DNA of 62,832 nt from Verrucomicrobiaceae bacterium (GCA_027484445.1 JAIXSY010000014.1:1-62832); one strand, 5' to 3'. Shown: positions 8,978 to 17,784, numbered from the stretch's first letter. Program-made: numbers and translations. The notes: generated by a model from the letters alone, not told the origin.

Positions 8978-9433
8978 ATGGAACAATCGATCCAAGCAAT
9001 CTGGAATCAGGACGAAATCCCGGTCGTTCTGCGACGCACGGGGAAAGGCGAACTCCTGCGTGTGCGCTTGCCGTTCAGTAGCGACAACCGCCAGTGGTTG
9101 CAGAATGCTCGCCGCACGACGCCTGCTTGGATCGCATCGCGCAAATTCTGGGAAATACCTAAAGCGTGGTTCGACGACTTCGTGAATCGCGCGCTGCAGA
9201 GATATGGCCGCCTCTACGTGATCCAGCCTTATCGCGAACAGGAGATATGCTCACCGTCCTGCCAGAATGCCAAGGGGCATGAGTGCCAATGTTCCTGTAT
9301 GGGCGTCCATCACGGGACCGGGGGGGATGGTAGCTGGTTTGAGGTGTCGGATGCCTTTTCGACCCGCTGGGGGGAACGGATGCTTGCCTGTCGCCTAATG
9401 GTTGCCAAGGTTCCGCCACGCTCTGAGCTTTAG
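8978..9433 (+). CDS. Conserved hypothetical protein with C/H-rich C-terminal motif
   Basis: This 151-residue soluble protein has a basic N-terminal half and a dense metal-ligand cluster, CSPSCQNAKGHECQCSCMG followed by a HHG, around residues 98-122. Clusters of this pattern (C-x3-C-x-A-x-G-x2-C-x-C-x-C-x-G) occur in uncharacterised phage and bacterial proteins and probably bind zinc or nucleic acid. The ATG at 8978 is preferred over an upstream TTG at 8951. Its ribosome binding site is weak, and a TTGCTG/TATCGT promoter-like pair ends just before it, so a near-leaderless transcript is possible. I cannot assign a function. Confidence 0.6.
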   Translation: MEQSIQAIWNQDEIPVVLRRTGKGELLRVRLPFSSDNRQWLQNARRTTPAWIASRKFWEIPKAWFDDFVNRALQRYGRLYVIQPYREQEICSPSCQNAKGHECQCSCMGVHHGTGGDGSWFEVSDAFSTRWGERMLACRLMVAKVPPRSEL

Positions 9434-9537
9434 GGGGAACTCTGATGAACATACCCCGCTGCGGGAGCGGGTGTGAGTTGGGAGATGGACTCAGTTCATG
9501 GTTTGAGCGGCCAAGAACTTGAGGTATCCCGGCCAGC

Positions 9538-12500
9538 GTGCAAATCATTGATAACATCAACGTGTTGCTCGGGGACGAGCTCAAGAAAGACATCAAGCGC
9601 GGTCAGCGGCTCCGCATTGCTGCGTCGAGCTTCTCCATTTTCGCGTTCGAGGCTCTGCGCAAGGAGCTTCAGCATATCGAAGAGCTGCAATTTCTGTTCA
9701 CCGAGCAGACGTTCACTGCTGAGCGTGCGACAGACGGGAAGACGCGTGAGCGCCGCGAGTTCTTCATCCCCAAATCCAAAAGGGTTGCCGGTCTCTCCGG
9801 GTCGGAGTTCGAGATCCAGCTCCGCAACCGACTGACCCAGCGGGCGATCGCGCGCGAGTGCGCTGAATGGATCCGCAAGAAGGCGCGCTTCAAATCCAAT
9901 GCGTCCTCGGCCCCAATGCAGCAGTTTCTCTCGGTCGACGGAGCGCCGGCCAGCGTCGCCTACATGCCGCTGTCTGGCTTCACGGCAGTCGACTTGGGCT
10001 ATGCTCAGGGCAACGCCGTATCCAATTTCGTGAATCGCTTCGACGAGGCGATGCACACCCAGAGCTACATCCAGCTCTTCGACACCATCTGGTCCGACCC
10101 GTCGCGCGTGGAAGACGTTACCGACGCGATATGCGACCACATCGCCTCGGTCTATCGGGAGAATTCCCCCGAGCGCGTCTATTTCATCATGCTCTACAAT
10201 ATCTTCCACGCATTTCTGGAGGATATCGACGAGGACGTGCTGCCCAATGACCGGACGGGCTATCAGGAGAGCCTCGTCTGGCAGAAGCTGTTCAACTACC
10301 AGCGTGATGCTGCAACCGGGATCATCAACAAGCTCGAGACCTTCAACGGCTGCATCCTGGCGGACAGCGTCGGGTTGGGGAAGACGTTCACCGCCCTGGC
10401 GGTGATCAAGTACTACGAGCTGCGCAACCGCTCGGTCCTAGTGCTGTGTCCGAAGAAGCTGACCGATAACTGGCTGAACTATAACACCAACCTGAAAACC
10501 AATCCGTTCGCCCGGGATCGGTTCAATTATGACGTCCTGTGCCACACGGACCTGTCTCGCACCTCGGGCTCATCGAACGGCATTCCGCTCAACCGGGTGA
10601 ACTGGGGCAACTACGATCTCGTGGTGATCGACGAGTCCCACAACTTCCGGAACAACGATGCCTTCAAGGAGAAGGAGACCCGCTACCAGAAGCTCATGAA
10701 TCAGGTCATCCGGGCCGGCGTGAAGACGAAAGTGCTGATGCTGTCTGCGACACCCGTGAACAACCGATTCAATGATCTGCGCAACCAGCTGGCCCTAGCC
10801 TACGAAGGCCACTCCGACACGCTGTCGGAGAAGCTGAACACCACCGCCAGCGTCGAGGAGATCTTCCGCCGGGCGCAGGCTGCCTTCAATCGCTGGTCCA
10901 AACTCCCGCCCGAGCAAAGGACTGCGGAGACGATCCTGACCGAACTCGATTTCGATTTCTTCGAGCTGCTCGACAGCGTGACGATCGCCCGGTCGCGCAA
11001 GCATATCACTACTTTCTACGACATGACCGACATCGGCCATTTCCCGCAGCGCCTGAAGCCGTTGTCCTTCAGGCCGCCGCTCACCGATGTTCCGGGCGCG
11101 ATGGATCTCAACGAGATCGTGGCGCAGCTGACGCTGCTCAAGCTCTCGGTCTACGCGCCAACCAGCTACATCCTGCCGAGCCGCCTCGCCAAGTATGAGG
11201 CGCTCTACGACACGGACGTCTCGAGCGGTGGTGGGAAACTGCGGCAAGCCGACCGCGACAAGAGCCTGCAGGCCCTGATGACGGTCAACCTGCTGAAGCG
11301 CCTTGAAAGCTCAATCCACGCATTCCGGCTGACCTTGGGCTCATTGGCTGACAACATTCGCAAGACGCTGGAGGTGGTTGAGGACTACCGCTCTGGCCGC
11401 GGCGCCAGTTCTATCGTCGACTATGCTGACGACATCGAAACACTCGAGGCCGAAGATGATGAGCTGGAGGGTTTCGGGGCCTACCGTGTCGGCGGCAAGG
11501 TCCGGATCGATCTTGCGGACATGGACGTGCCCGGCTTCGCACATGATCTTGAAGCAGATCTCGCCCTGATCGATGCCCTTCTGGGTGAGATGACCCGCAT
11601 CACGCCTGACCATGACAAGAAGCTTCAGCATCTGAAGAGCCTGATCGGCGAGAAGCTGGACCGGCCGATCAACCCAGGCAACCCCAAGGTGATCATCTTC
11701 ACCGCCTTCGCTGACACGGCGCACTACCTCTATGACCAGATCGCGGCAGAGATGCTTACCCAGCACCGCCTTCACACCGGGCGCGTGACCGGATCGGACG
11801 CCCCCAAATCCACGCTCGGGAAGGGGCATGACTTCCAGACGCTGCTGACTCTGTTCTCGCCGCGCTCAAAGGAGAAGGCGGCAATCATGCCCGATGAGCC
11901 GGGTGAGATCGACATTCTGATCGCCACCGACTGCATCTCGGAAGGCCAGAACCTCCAGGACTGCGACTTCCTGGTGAACTACGACATTCACTGGAACCCC
12001 GTCCGGATCATTCAACGGTTTGGGCGGATCGACCGCATTGGCTCTCCCAATGCGCAGATCCAGCTGGCGAACTATTGGCCGGACATCACTCTCGACGATT
12101 ACATCAAGCTCAAGGAGCGCGTGGAAAACCGGATGATCATCGCCGACGTTACCGCGACCGGCGATGACAATGTGCTGACCGCCAAAGCCAGCGACACTGC
12201 CTATCGCCGCGAACAGCTGCGCCGGCTGCAGGAAGAGGTCATCGAGCTCGAGGATGTCCGTACCGGCATTTCGATCACGGATCTGGGGCTGAACGATTTC
12301 CGCATGGACCTGCTCAACTACGTGAAAGAGCATGGGGACCTCGCATCGACACCCAAGGGGCTTCATGCCGTGGTCCCGGCTGAACCCGCCAAGGGCCTGG
12401 AGCCGGGCATTATCTTCGCTTTAAAGGCCGTAGGGGGAGATGCCTCGACCAACCGGCAGAACCGCCTGCATCCCTACTATCTGATCTACATGGGCAATGA

Positions 12501-12825
12501 TGGGAGCGTCGTCGCCGATCAGACCCAAGTGAAGCGCCTGCTCGATCTGGTGCGGACTGCGGCCAAAGGCGTGACAGCCCCGGTTCCGCCAGCATTCCGG
12601 CCCTTCAATGCCCGAACGGCAGACGGGCAGGATATGAGCGGGCCCTCCCAGCTGCTCAACGCCGCAATCCGCGCCATGATTGACGCCAAGGAGGAGCGGG
12701 ATCTCGACAGCCTGTTCTCGGCCGGCGCCACCACTGCGCTCTCCCACACCATCCGCGGTCTTGAGGACTTTGAACTGATCGCCTTCGTCGTTGTGGAGCA
12801 GGCAGAGGCCGGAGCTGCTGCGTGA
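9538..12825 (+). CDS. SNF2/HepA-type helicase with PLD-like N-terminus, first gene of type III-like R-M cassette
   Basis: This 1,095-residue protein begins with about 170 residues resembling the phospholipase D-like module often found in front of SNF2 helicases, although an HKD motif is not obvious. The helicase follows: motif I ADSVGLGKTFTAL around 274-286, DESHN around 364, SATPVNNR around 401, and the C-terminal QRFGRIDRIGS box around 825-835. The ATP-driven remodelling or translocation function is therefore intact. The GTG at 9538 is the likely start with a GAGG about 12 bases upstream. It overlaps the DUF4391 gene by 4 bases (GTGA), the first link of a co-directional set running to 20,910. 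Related helicases accompany type III-like and DISARM-like systems, but DISARM signature genes are absent here. Confidence 0.82.
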   Translation: MQIIDNINVLLGDELKKDIKRGQRLRIAASSFSIFAFEALRKELQHIEELQFLFTEQTFTAERATDGKTRERREFFIPKSKRVAGLSGSEFEIQLRNRLTQRAIARECAEWIRKKARFKSNASSAPMQQFLSVDGAPASVAYMPLSGFTAVDLGYAQGNAVSNFVNRFDEAMHTQSYIQLFDTIWSDPSRVEDVTDAICDHIASVYRENSPERVYFIMLYNIFHAFLEDIDEDVLPNDRTGYQESLVWQKLFNYQRDAATGIINKLETFNGCILADSVGLGKTFTALAVIKYYELRNRSVLVLCPKKLTDNWLNYNTNLKTNPFARDRFNYDVLCHTDLSRTSGSSNGIPLNRVNWGNYDLVVIDESHNFRNNDAFKEKETRYQKLMNQVIRAGVKTKVLMLSATPVNNRFNDLRNQLALAYEGHSDTLSEKLNTTASVEEIFRRAQAAFNRWSKLPPEQRTAETILTELDFDFFELLDSVTIARSRKHITTFYDMTDIGHFPQRLKPLSFRPPLTDVPGAMDLNEIVAQLTLLKLSVYAPTSYILPSRLAKYEALYDTDVSSGGGKLRQADRDKSLQALMTVNLLKRLESSIHAFRLTLGSLADNIRKTLEVVEDYRSGRGASSIVDYADDIETLEAEDDELEGFGAYRVGGKVRIDLADMDVPGFAHDLEADLALIDALLGEMTRITPDHDKKLQHLKSLIGEKLDRPINPGNPKVIIFTAFADTAHYLYDQIAAEMLTQHRLHTGRVTGSDAPKSTLGKGHDFQTLLTLFSPRSKEKAAIMPDEPGEIDILIATDCISEGQNLQDCDFLVNYDIHWNPVRIIQRFGRIDRIGSPNAQIQLANYWPDITLDDYIKLKERVENRMIIADVTATGDDNVLTAKASDTAYRREQLRRLQEEVIELEDVRTGISITDLGLNDFRMDLLNYVKEHGDLASTPKGLHAVVPAEPAKGLEPGIIFALKAVGGDASTNRQNRLHPYYLIYMGNDGSVVADQTQVKRLLDLVRTAAKGVTAPVPPAFRPFNARTADGQDMSGPSQLLNAAIRAMIDAKEERDLDSLFSAGATTALSHTIRGLEDFELIAFVVVEQAEAGAAA

Positions 12826-13481
12826 CCCTCTATGCGTGGCCGCCGCGAACGGCATTTGGACGCGCGATCCCGAAGAGCCGGATATACGGCGCCGCGCAGG
12901 TTCCGCGCGCGATGCAGGCCAAATTCGTCGATCAGGTCGAGCGCATGGAGTGGACCCACGTGCTTCGCGCGGATCGGTTAAACCTACGTCCGTCGGCAGA
13001 CGTCGAGGAGATAGCCGTTATTGCGATCGACCTGCATACGCCGGACGTCGAACCGGCAGTCCTGGTGGCGATCGAGAAGGCCATTCCGCGGCCTCTGATC
13101 CTCGAACTCAACCATGCCGGGCGCACTCGGATGGCAATGGCGTGGAAGCGCCCAAGCCAGGCGGAGGCGGGCAAGTGGGTCACCGCAACGCACGCCTTCA
13201 CCGCTTGGGAAGCGGGGGACGCACCGCGTCAGGCTCTGCCCACCGCGCTGGACATGGGCACGCTCTATGCACGGCTGCTCGAGCCTCTGCTACCGCCTAA
13301 GCGAAGCGACGACGAGCCGATTGCAGCGCGTGTCGCCCGGGCGGAAGAGGCCGCACAGATTGAGCGTGAGATCACGCGCCTTGAAAATGCTCTGGCGAGG
13401 GAAAAGCAGTTCAACCGGAAGGTTGAGGTTAACGCGGCGCTTCGTGCGGCGAAAGCGAAGCTCGACGCGCTGCGAACCTGA
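12822..13481 (+). CDS. DUF4391 domain protein of the type III-like R-M cassette
   Basis: The 219-residue product matches the DUF4391 pattern that travels with SNF2 helicase, Mod and Res genes. It starts MTLYAWPPRTAFGRAIPK, has a central ELNHAGRTRMAMAWKRP region, and ends in a charged coiled-coil segment (roughly 165-215). Its biochemical role is unknown; the coiled coil suggests it bridges partners. Translation is coupled to the helicase through a GTGA overlap. A separate promoter and small RNA/ORF unit begins immediately after its stop. Confidence 0.75.
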   Translation: MTLYAWPPRTAFGRAIPKSRIYGAAQVPRAMQAKFVDQVERMEWTHVLRADRLNLRPSADVEEIAVIAIDLHTPDVEPAVLVAIEKAIPRPLILELNHAGRTRMAMAWKRPSQAEAGKWVTATHAFTAWEAGDAPRQALPTALDMGTLYARLLEPLLPPKRSDDEPIAARVARAEEAAQIEREITRLENALAREKQFNRKVEVNAALRAAKAKLDALRT

Positions 13482-13496
13482 CCGTCGCGGTAAATG

Positions 13497-13524
13497 TTGC
13501 GTTTTTTCGTAAATTGTGTATAAT
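13497..13524 (+). promoter_or_regulatory. Strong sigma70-like promoter inside the R-M cassette
   Basis: TTGCGT (13497-13502) and TATAAT (13519-13524) are separated by 16 bases within an AT-rich stretch that stands out in this GC-rich region. The predicted transcript starts near 13531 and enters the tRNA-like segment, then the micro-ORF. Confidence 0.6.
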
Positions 13525-13556
13525 TGAACCCAACATCTTCCACTTCGGGGGTTGGA

Positions 13557-13581
13557 GTCGGTTCGAATCCGGCGGCTGCAC
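13557..13581 (+). other. tRNA T-arm and 3' acceptor-like sequence
   Basis: GTCGG-TTCGAAT-CCGGC (13557-13573) is a perfect tRNA T-arm: a five-pair stem, including one T-G pair, around the invariant TTCGAAT loop. It is followed by seven acceptor-like bases (GGCTGCA) and a C. No complementary 5' acceptor strand, D-arm or anticodon arm was found upstream, so this is not a complete tRNA gene. It may be a tRNA 3' relic, such as an attachment site, or a tRNA-mimicking part of a small RNA. Confidence 0.5.
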
Positions 13582-13611
13582 TAGTCCTGATTGCCCTTCT
13601 TTCAATCTTTC

Positions 13612-13634
13612 GCTTCCTCGGAAGCAAGTTTTTT
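13612..13634 (+). terminator. Attenuator-like hairpin with T-run upstream of micro-ORF
   Basis: GCTTC-CTCG-GAAGC (within 13612-13625) forms a short hairpin with a tetraloop, followed after three bases by six T residues (13629-13634). It ends just before the AAGGAG ribosome binding site of the micro-ORF. Read-through versus termination here could separate a short RNA of about 105 nt from the mRNA. Confidence 0.45.
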
Positions 13635-13646
13635 AAGGAGAAGGCT

Positions 13647-13799
13647 ATGGGCAAAAAACTGAAGAATTCTATTTCGAAAGTCCATGTAGTTAACCGTTGC
13701 TGTGCAAATCTGGTCAAGTTCGTCCCTCATTTCATCGAGACTGTGTGGGCGGTTGGGGCTGGTGTAGCCGCATCGGTGGTATCCACCTCCACCCATTGA
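13647..13799 (+). CDS. 50-residue small protein with strong RBS, function unknown
   Basis: The ATG at 13647 follows an AAGGAG site 6 bases upstream. The frame encodes 50 residues: a basic start (MGKKLKNSISK), a CC pair in NRCCANLV, then a hydrophobic segment (FIETVWAVGAGVAASVVS) that could span or insert into a membrane. It is bounded by its own promoter (13497-13524) and a strong hairpin terminator that starts on its stop codon. I recognise no family. A toxin-like or signalling peptide tied to the flanking R-M genes is a guess. The strong signals make this better supported than a chance ORF. Confidence 0.5.
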   Translation: MGKKLKNSISKVHVVNRCCANLVKFVPHFIETVWAVGAGVAASVVSTSTH

Positions 13800-13825
13800 G
13801 CGGGCAGCCCAACAGCTGCCCGCTC
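13798..13825 (+). terminator. Hairpin terminator after the micro-ORF
   Basis: GAGCGGGCAGC (13798-13808) and GCTGCCCGCTC (13815-13825) form a perfect 11-pair stem with a 6-base loop, beginning on the micro-ORF stop codon. A T-run is weak (CTCATTTG), so termination may be partial, which would let the upstream genes remain linked to mod. Confidence 0.7.
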
Positions 13826-13892
13826 CTCATTTGCCCATCAAGTGCCGCTGTCTGTTCGACAAAAGCTGTCGTGGCCGCTAGGAATTCGGGCC

Positions 13893-15989
13893 ATGGACAA
13901 GATGAAAATGCACAGCCCGGACCTGTCTCAGGACAACGTTGCCAAGATCCGCGCCCTTTTCCCTGATTGCGTGACAGAGGCCGCCGACGAGCAGGGCAAC
14001 ATCCGGCTCGCCGTTGACTTCGACCAGCTGCGCCAGACGCTTTCGGATCATATCGTCGAAGGGCCGCAGGAGCGTTATCGGCTCGACTGGCCCGGCAAGC
14101 GCGAGGCGCTTCTCACTGCCAATGCTCCGATCGCCAAGACCCTCCGCCCCTGCCGCGAGGAGAGCGTGGACTTCGACACCACCCAGAACCTCTTCATCGA
14201 AGGCGACAACCTCGATGCGCTGAAGCTCCTTCAGGAAAGCTATCTTGGTAAGGTAAAGCTGATCTACATCGATCCGCCCTATAACACCGGCAAAGACTTC
14301 ATTTATCGAGATAAGTTTTCGTCTTTGAAGGCCCAGTATGAGAATCTTACTGAGCAGCGCGACGCCGACGGCGGTCTGCTGGTAGCTAATCCTGAAACCA
14401 AGGGTCGGTACCATTCCGACTGGCTCACTATGATCTACTCTCGCCTGAAGGTTGCGAGAAACCTGCTAGCAGAGGACGGTCTGATCTTCATCAGTATCGA
14501 CGATGTGGAACAGGCTGCCCTGAAGCAGATCTGTGCAGAAATATTCGGTGAGAAGAACTTTATTGCCCAGCTGACTTGGGAAAAGGGTCGAAAGAACGAC
14601 GCGAAATTCTTTTCACTCGGCCATGAGTACATGCTTGTGTATGCACGCAATCAGCTAGTGCTGCGTGAGCGAGGCGAAATTTGGCGCGAAGAAAAGCCTG
14701 GCGCTAAAGAAATTTGGGATGAATTCGTACGCCTGCGCAGCATATACGCTGACAATTTCGGTCAAATGGAAAAGGCCTTGTCGGAGTGGTACTCCGATTT
14801 ACCGAAGTCTCACCCATCGAAAAAGTGGTCGCGGTATAAGCGCATCGACAAGAATGGACCTTGGCGAGACCGCGACATCTCATGGCCGGGCGGTGATGGC
14901 CCTAAGTACGATGTGATCCACCCTGTCACAAAGCTGCCTTGTGCAGTTCCCGAGGCTGGATGGCGTTATGCTTCGCCCGATGAGATGCAGCGGCAGATCA
15001 AGCTTGGACTGGTAGAATTTCGCGCTGACCACACCGAGCCGCCCTTCCGCAAAGCCCATATTCGTCCGATCCCCGAGGAGTGTGACGACATCAACGAAGG
15101 TGATGAAGGTGAGGGCGGTGAAGAAGGGGAGTCTGAATTCGCCACTCAGGTCCGAGCGTCAGTGATTTACAAGCAGTCCCAAGTTGCGGTTAAATATTTG
15201 CGGGGTCTGATGGGTGGCAAAGTTTTTAGCAACCCAAAAGATCACGATGAACTTGCTAAAATTTTTGCTTACGCTACGCCGCGCAACCCGAACGCAATCA
15301 TCATGGATTTCTTCGCGGGCTCAGGGAGCGCAGCCGAAGCAGTTTTGACCGCGAATGCGACCGCTGGTACCAGTTACAAATTCGTGGTGGTACAGTTGCC
15401 TGAAGACCTTGATAAGGCCGCTGCGGCAACGTCGGGCACAGCCAAGAAGACGGTGCAAAACGCCATCAAATTGCTCGACAAGTTGGGTAGGCCGCACCTG
15501 CTTTCCGAAGTGACTAAAGAGCGCATTCGCCTCGCGGGCATGGAAGCCTTGAAGGGGGATGTCAGTGAGGGCTGGAACCGAGACGTCGGTTTTCGCGTGC
15601 TGAAGATCGACAGCTCTAACATGAGCGACGTCTACTACCGTCCCGACGAGGTGAGTCAGGACGAACTCTTTGGGCAAGTCGACAGCGTGAAGCCGGATCG
15701 CACCGGCGAGGATCTGCTGTTTCAGGTGCTGATCGACTGGGGCGTAGAGTTGACCCTGCCGATCGACCGCGAAACCCTGCACGGCAAGACCGTTTATTCG
15801 GTGGACGGTAATGCGTTGATCGCCTGTGTCGACACCGGCGTCACCGATGAGTTGGTGAAGGAGATCGCCGCTCGCGCGCCACTGCGTGCCGTGTTCCGCG
15901 ACACCAGCTTTGCCCGCGATGCCGATCGCATCAACGCCGAGCAGCTCTTCCGCCAGCTCTCGCCGGGCACCGAACTGAAGGCCATCTGA
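13893..15989 (+). CDS. mod: Type III-like DNA methyltransferase (Mod), beta-class adenine/cytosine-N4 family
   Basis: This 698-residue protein is a site-specific amino-methyltransferase of the Mod type. The catalytic DPPY (YIDPPYNTGKDF, about residues 126-137) precedes the SAM-binding FAGSGS motif (about 474-480), the order diagnostic of the beta class used by type III systems. Between them is a long target-recognition region with an acidic stretch (DEGEGGEEGESE). The start is placed at ATG 13893, although the frame is open upstream. The stop lies 3 bases before the next ATG. In type III systems Mod recognises an asymmetric site, methylates one strand and supplies specificity to Res, which is encoded two genes downstream. 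Confidence 0.88.
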   Translation: MDKMKMHSPDLSQDNVAKIRALFPDCVTEAADEQGNIRLAVDFDQLRQTLSDHIVEGPQERYRLDWPGKREALLTANAPIAKTLRPCREESVDFDTTQNLFIEGDNLDALKLLQESYLGKVKLIYIDPPYNTGKDFIYRDKFSSLKAQYENLTEQRDADGGLLVANPETKGRYHSDWLTMIYSRLKVARNLLAEDGLIFISIDDVEQAALKQICAEIFGEKNFIAQLTWEKGRKNDAKFFSLGHEYMLVYARNQLVLRERGEIWREEKPGAKEIWDEFVRLRSIYADNFGQMEKALSEWYSDLPKSHPSKKWSRYKRIDKNGPWRDRDISWPGGDGPKYDVIHPVTKLPCAVPEAGWRYASPDEMQRQIKLGLVEFRADHTEPPFRKAHIRPIPEECDDINEGDEGEGGEEGESEFATQVRASVIYKQSQVAVKYLRGLMGGKVFSNPKDHDELAKIFAYATPRNPNAIIMDFFAGSGSAAEAVLTANATAGTSYKFVVVQLPEDLDKAAAATSGTAKKTVQNAIKLLDKLGRPHLLSEVTKERIRLAGMEALKGDVSEGWNRDVGFRVLKIDSSNMSDVYYRPDEVSQDELFGQVDSVKPDRTGEDLLFQVLIDWGVELTLPIDRETLHGKTVYSVDGNALIACVDTGVTDELVKEIAARAPLRAVFRDTSFARDADRINAEQLFRQLSPGTELKAI

Positions 15990-15992
15990 CCG

Positions 15993-17663
15993 ATGGATCA
16001 GGCCGCGCTCACTTCTCTGCTCGCCCAGCTTATCGCCCATTGGGAGGATGAGGTGGTGGAGTTCAAGCGCGGTAAAGACAGCTATTCCGTGAGCGACCTG
16101 GGCAAATATCTCTCGGCCCTGGCCAATGAGGCGAACCTGCGCGGCAAGGATCGCGCATGGATCGTGTTCGGGGTCGATAACAAAACCCGCCAGGTGGTGG
16201 GTACAACCTACAAAGAAAGTTCCGAGCACCTGCAGGCCACGAAGAAGCAGGTGTTAGACGGAACGAGTAGCATTACCTTCCGCGACATCCACGAGCTGCT
16301 GCATCCCGATGGCCGCGTCATACTGTTCGAAGTGCCGGCAGCGCCGCGGGGCATGCCAATCAATTGGAGCGGCCACGCTTATGGGCGAGCGGGCGAGAGC
16401 CTGACCGCTCTGCCACCAGACAAGCTGGACGAGATCCGCAACCAGACTATCGCAACCGATTGGACGGCGCAGGTGGTCGAAGGGGCAACGCTGGCCGACC
16501 TTGACCCAAAGGCGATCTCTGTCGCGCGAGAACGATTTGCTGAGAAGCATGCACGTCGGGTCTCGTCAGAAGAAGTGGCAGGCTGGAGTGACGCAACCTT
16601 CCTCGACAGAGCGAAAGTTACCCAGAATGGCGCGATAACCCGCGCAGGACTGCTGCTGCTCGGCAAGATGGAGGCGGCAGGGAAGCTAAGTCCGCACCCG
16701 GCCGAGATCACCTGGAGCCTGCGCGGGGAAGAGCAGGCCTATGAGCATTTCTACCCGCCGTTTTTGCTCACATCCTCCGAGGTCTTTGCCCGCATCCGGA
16801 ACGTGCAGATCCGCATCCTGCCACAGGACCAGCTGCTGGCGCATGAGGTGTCGAAATATGACCAAAGCGTGGTTCTTGAGGCCCTGCACAACTGCATCGC
16901 CCACCAGGACTACACCCGCAACGGCCGTATCGTCGTTACCGAATATCTCGATAGGCTGACTTTCGAGAGCGAGGGCGGTTTCGTGGATGGCGAGCCCACG
17001 GATTATGCCACTGGTGCCCGCTCGACCCCGCGCCGCTATCGTAACAGCTGGCTGGTCCAGGCAATGGCCGAGCTCAATATGATCGACCAGATGGGGTATG
17101 GCATTCAGCGCATCTATGAGGCACAGCGGAGGCGGTTCTTCCCGTTGCCCGATTATGATGTGAAGGATCCGACCGCGGTCAGCCTGACAATCCATGGCCG
17201 CGTGGTCGACCCCGCCTATAGCCGCTTGCTGATGCAGCAGACCGAGCTTGATCTGGTCGATGTCGTCAATCTCGATCGGGTGCAGAAGAAGCTGCCCATT
17301 ACCGACGACGCCATCAAGCACCTGCGCCGCCGGAAGCTCATCGAGGGGCGCAAACCGAACTTCCATGTCTCAGCGACGGTAGCAGCGGCAACTGCCACGA
17401 TGGCCGACTATGTCCGCACCCGCGCCCAGGATGATGAGTTCTATGCGAAGCTACTGACCGACTATCTCGGGGGCGCAGGCCGTGCCACACGTCGGGAGGT
17501 CGACCAGCTGTTGCTCGACAAGCTGAGCGACGCCCTCACGCCCGAACAGCGCACCAAGAAGATTGCCAACCTGCTTACCAAGCTGCGGCGGCAGGGGGTG
17601 ATCGTGAACAAGGGTCCGCGGGCGGCGCCGCAATGGATGCTTGCAGAAAGAAATGCGCGATGA
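15993..17663 (+). CDS. AlbA_2/Schlafen-like ATP-binding protein embedded in the R-M cassette
   Basis: The 556-residue product begins with a divergent AlbA_2 (Schlafen AlbA-like) domain over residues 10-135. It shows EVVEFKRGKD, an SALANEANLRG helix and a GVDNKTRQVVG turn. A C-terminal region like the ATP-binding domain of RecG-like transcriptional regulators includes EALHNCIAHQDY and an MGYGIQRIYEAQRRR helix. The last 120 residues look like winged-helix DNA-binding segments. The domain class binds nucleic acids and is often found in defence operons; its exact job here is unknown. It sits between mod and res, tightly linked to mod (3-base gap), which argues for a role in the complex or in its control. 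Confidence 0.75.
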   Translation: MDQAALTSLLAQLIAHWEDEVVEFKRGKDSYSVSDLGKYLSALANEANLRGKDRAWIVFGVDNKTRQVVGTTYKESSEHLQATKKQVLDGTSSITFRDIHELLHPDGRVILFEVPAAPRGMPINWSGHAYGRAGESLTALPPDKLDEIRNQTIATDWTAQVVEGATLADLDPKAISVARERFAEKHARRVSSEEVAGWSDATFLDRAKVTQNGAITRAGLLLLGKMEAAGKLSPHPAEITWSLRGEEQAYEHFYPPFLLTSSEVFARIRNVQIRILPQDQLLAHEVSKYDQSVVLEALHNCIAHQDYTRNGRIVVTEYLDRLTFESEGGFVDGEPTDYATGARSTPRRYRNSWLVQAMAELNMIDQMGYGIQRIYEAQRRRFFPLPDYDVKDPTAVSLTIHGRVVDPAYSRLLMQQTELDLVDVVNLDRVQKKLPITDDAIKHLRRRKLIEGRKPNFHVSATVAAATATMADYVRTRAQDDEFYAKLLTDYLGGAGRATRREVDQLLLDKLSDALTPEQRTKKIANLLTKLRRQGVIVNKGPRAAPQWMLAERNAR

Positions 17664-17784
17664 TTGCGGCCTCTTGCAGAAAGGTCGGGCGGATAAGTCC
17701 TAGGGATTCCGTCGTTTCCCTCTTTCTGCACAGTGGAAAATTCTCTCTCCAAAGTTATGAATGCAGAAAGGGCCTGCGTCGGCC

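Noticed and set aside
13490..13590. Complete tRNA gene around the T-arm-like sequence
   Set aside because: No 5' acceptor strand complementary to GGCTGCA, no D-arm and no anticodon arm could be found in the upstream 80 bases.
13524..13799. A longer 91-residue frame containing the micro-ORF
   Set aside because: It starts at a TTG inside the promoter and runs through the T-arm and hairpin without a ribosome binding site; the ATG at 13647 has an excellent one.
15321..16229. Minus-strand frame across the mod/AlbA_2 junction
   Set aside because: It overlaps two well-supported genes and has no family features.
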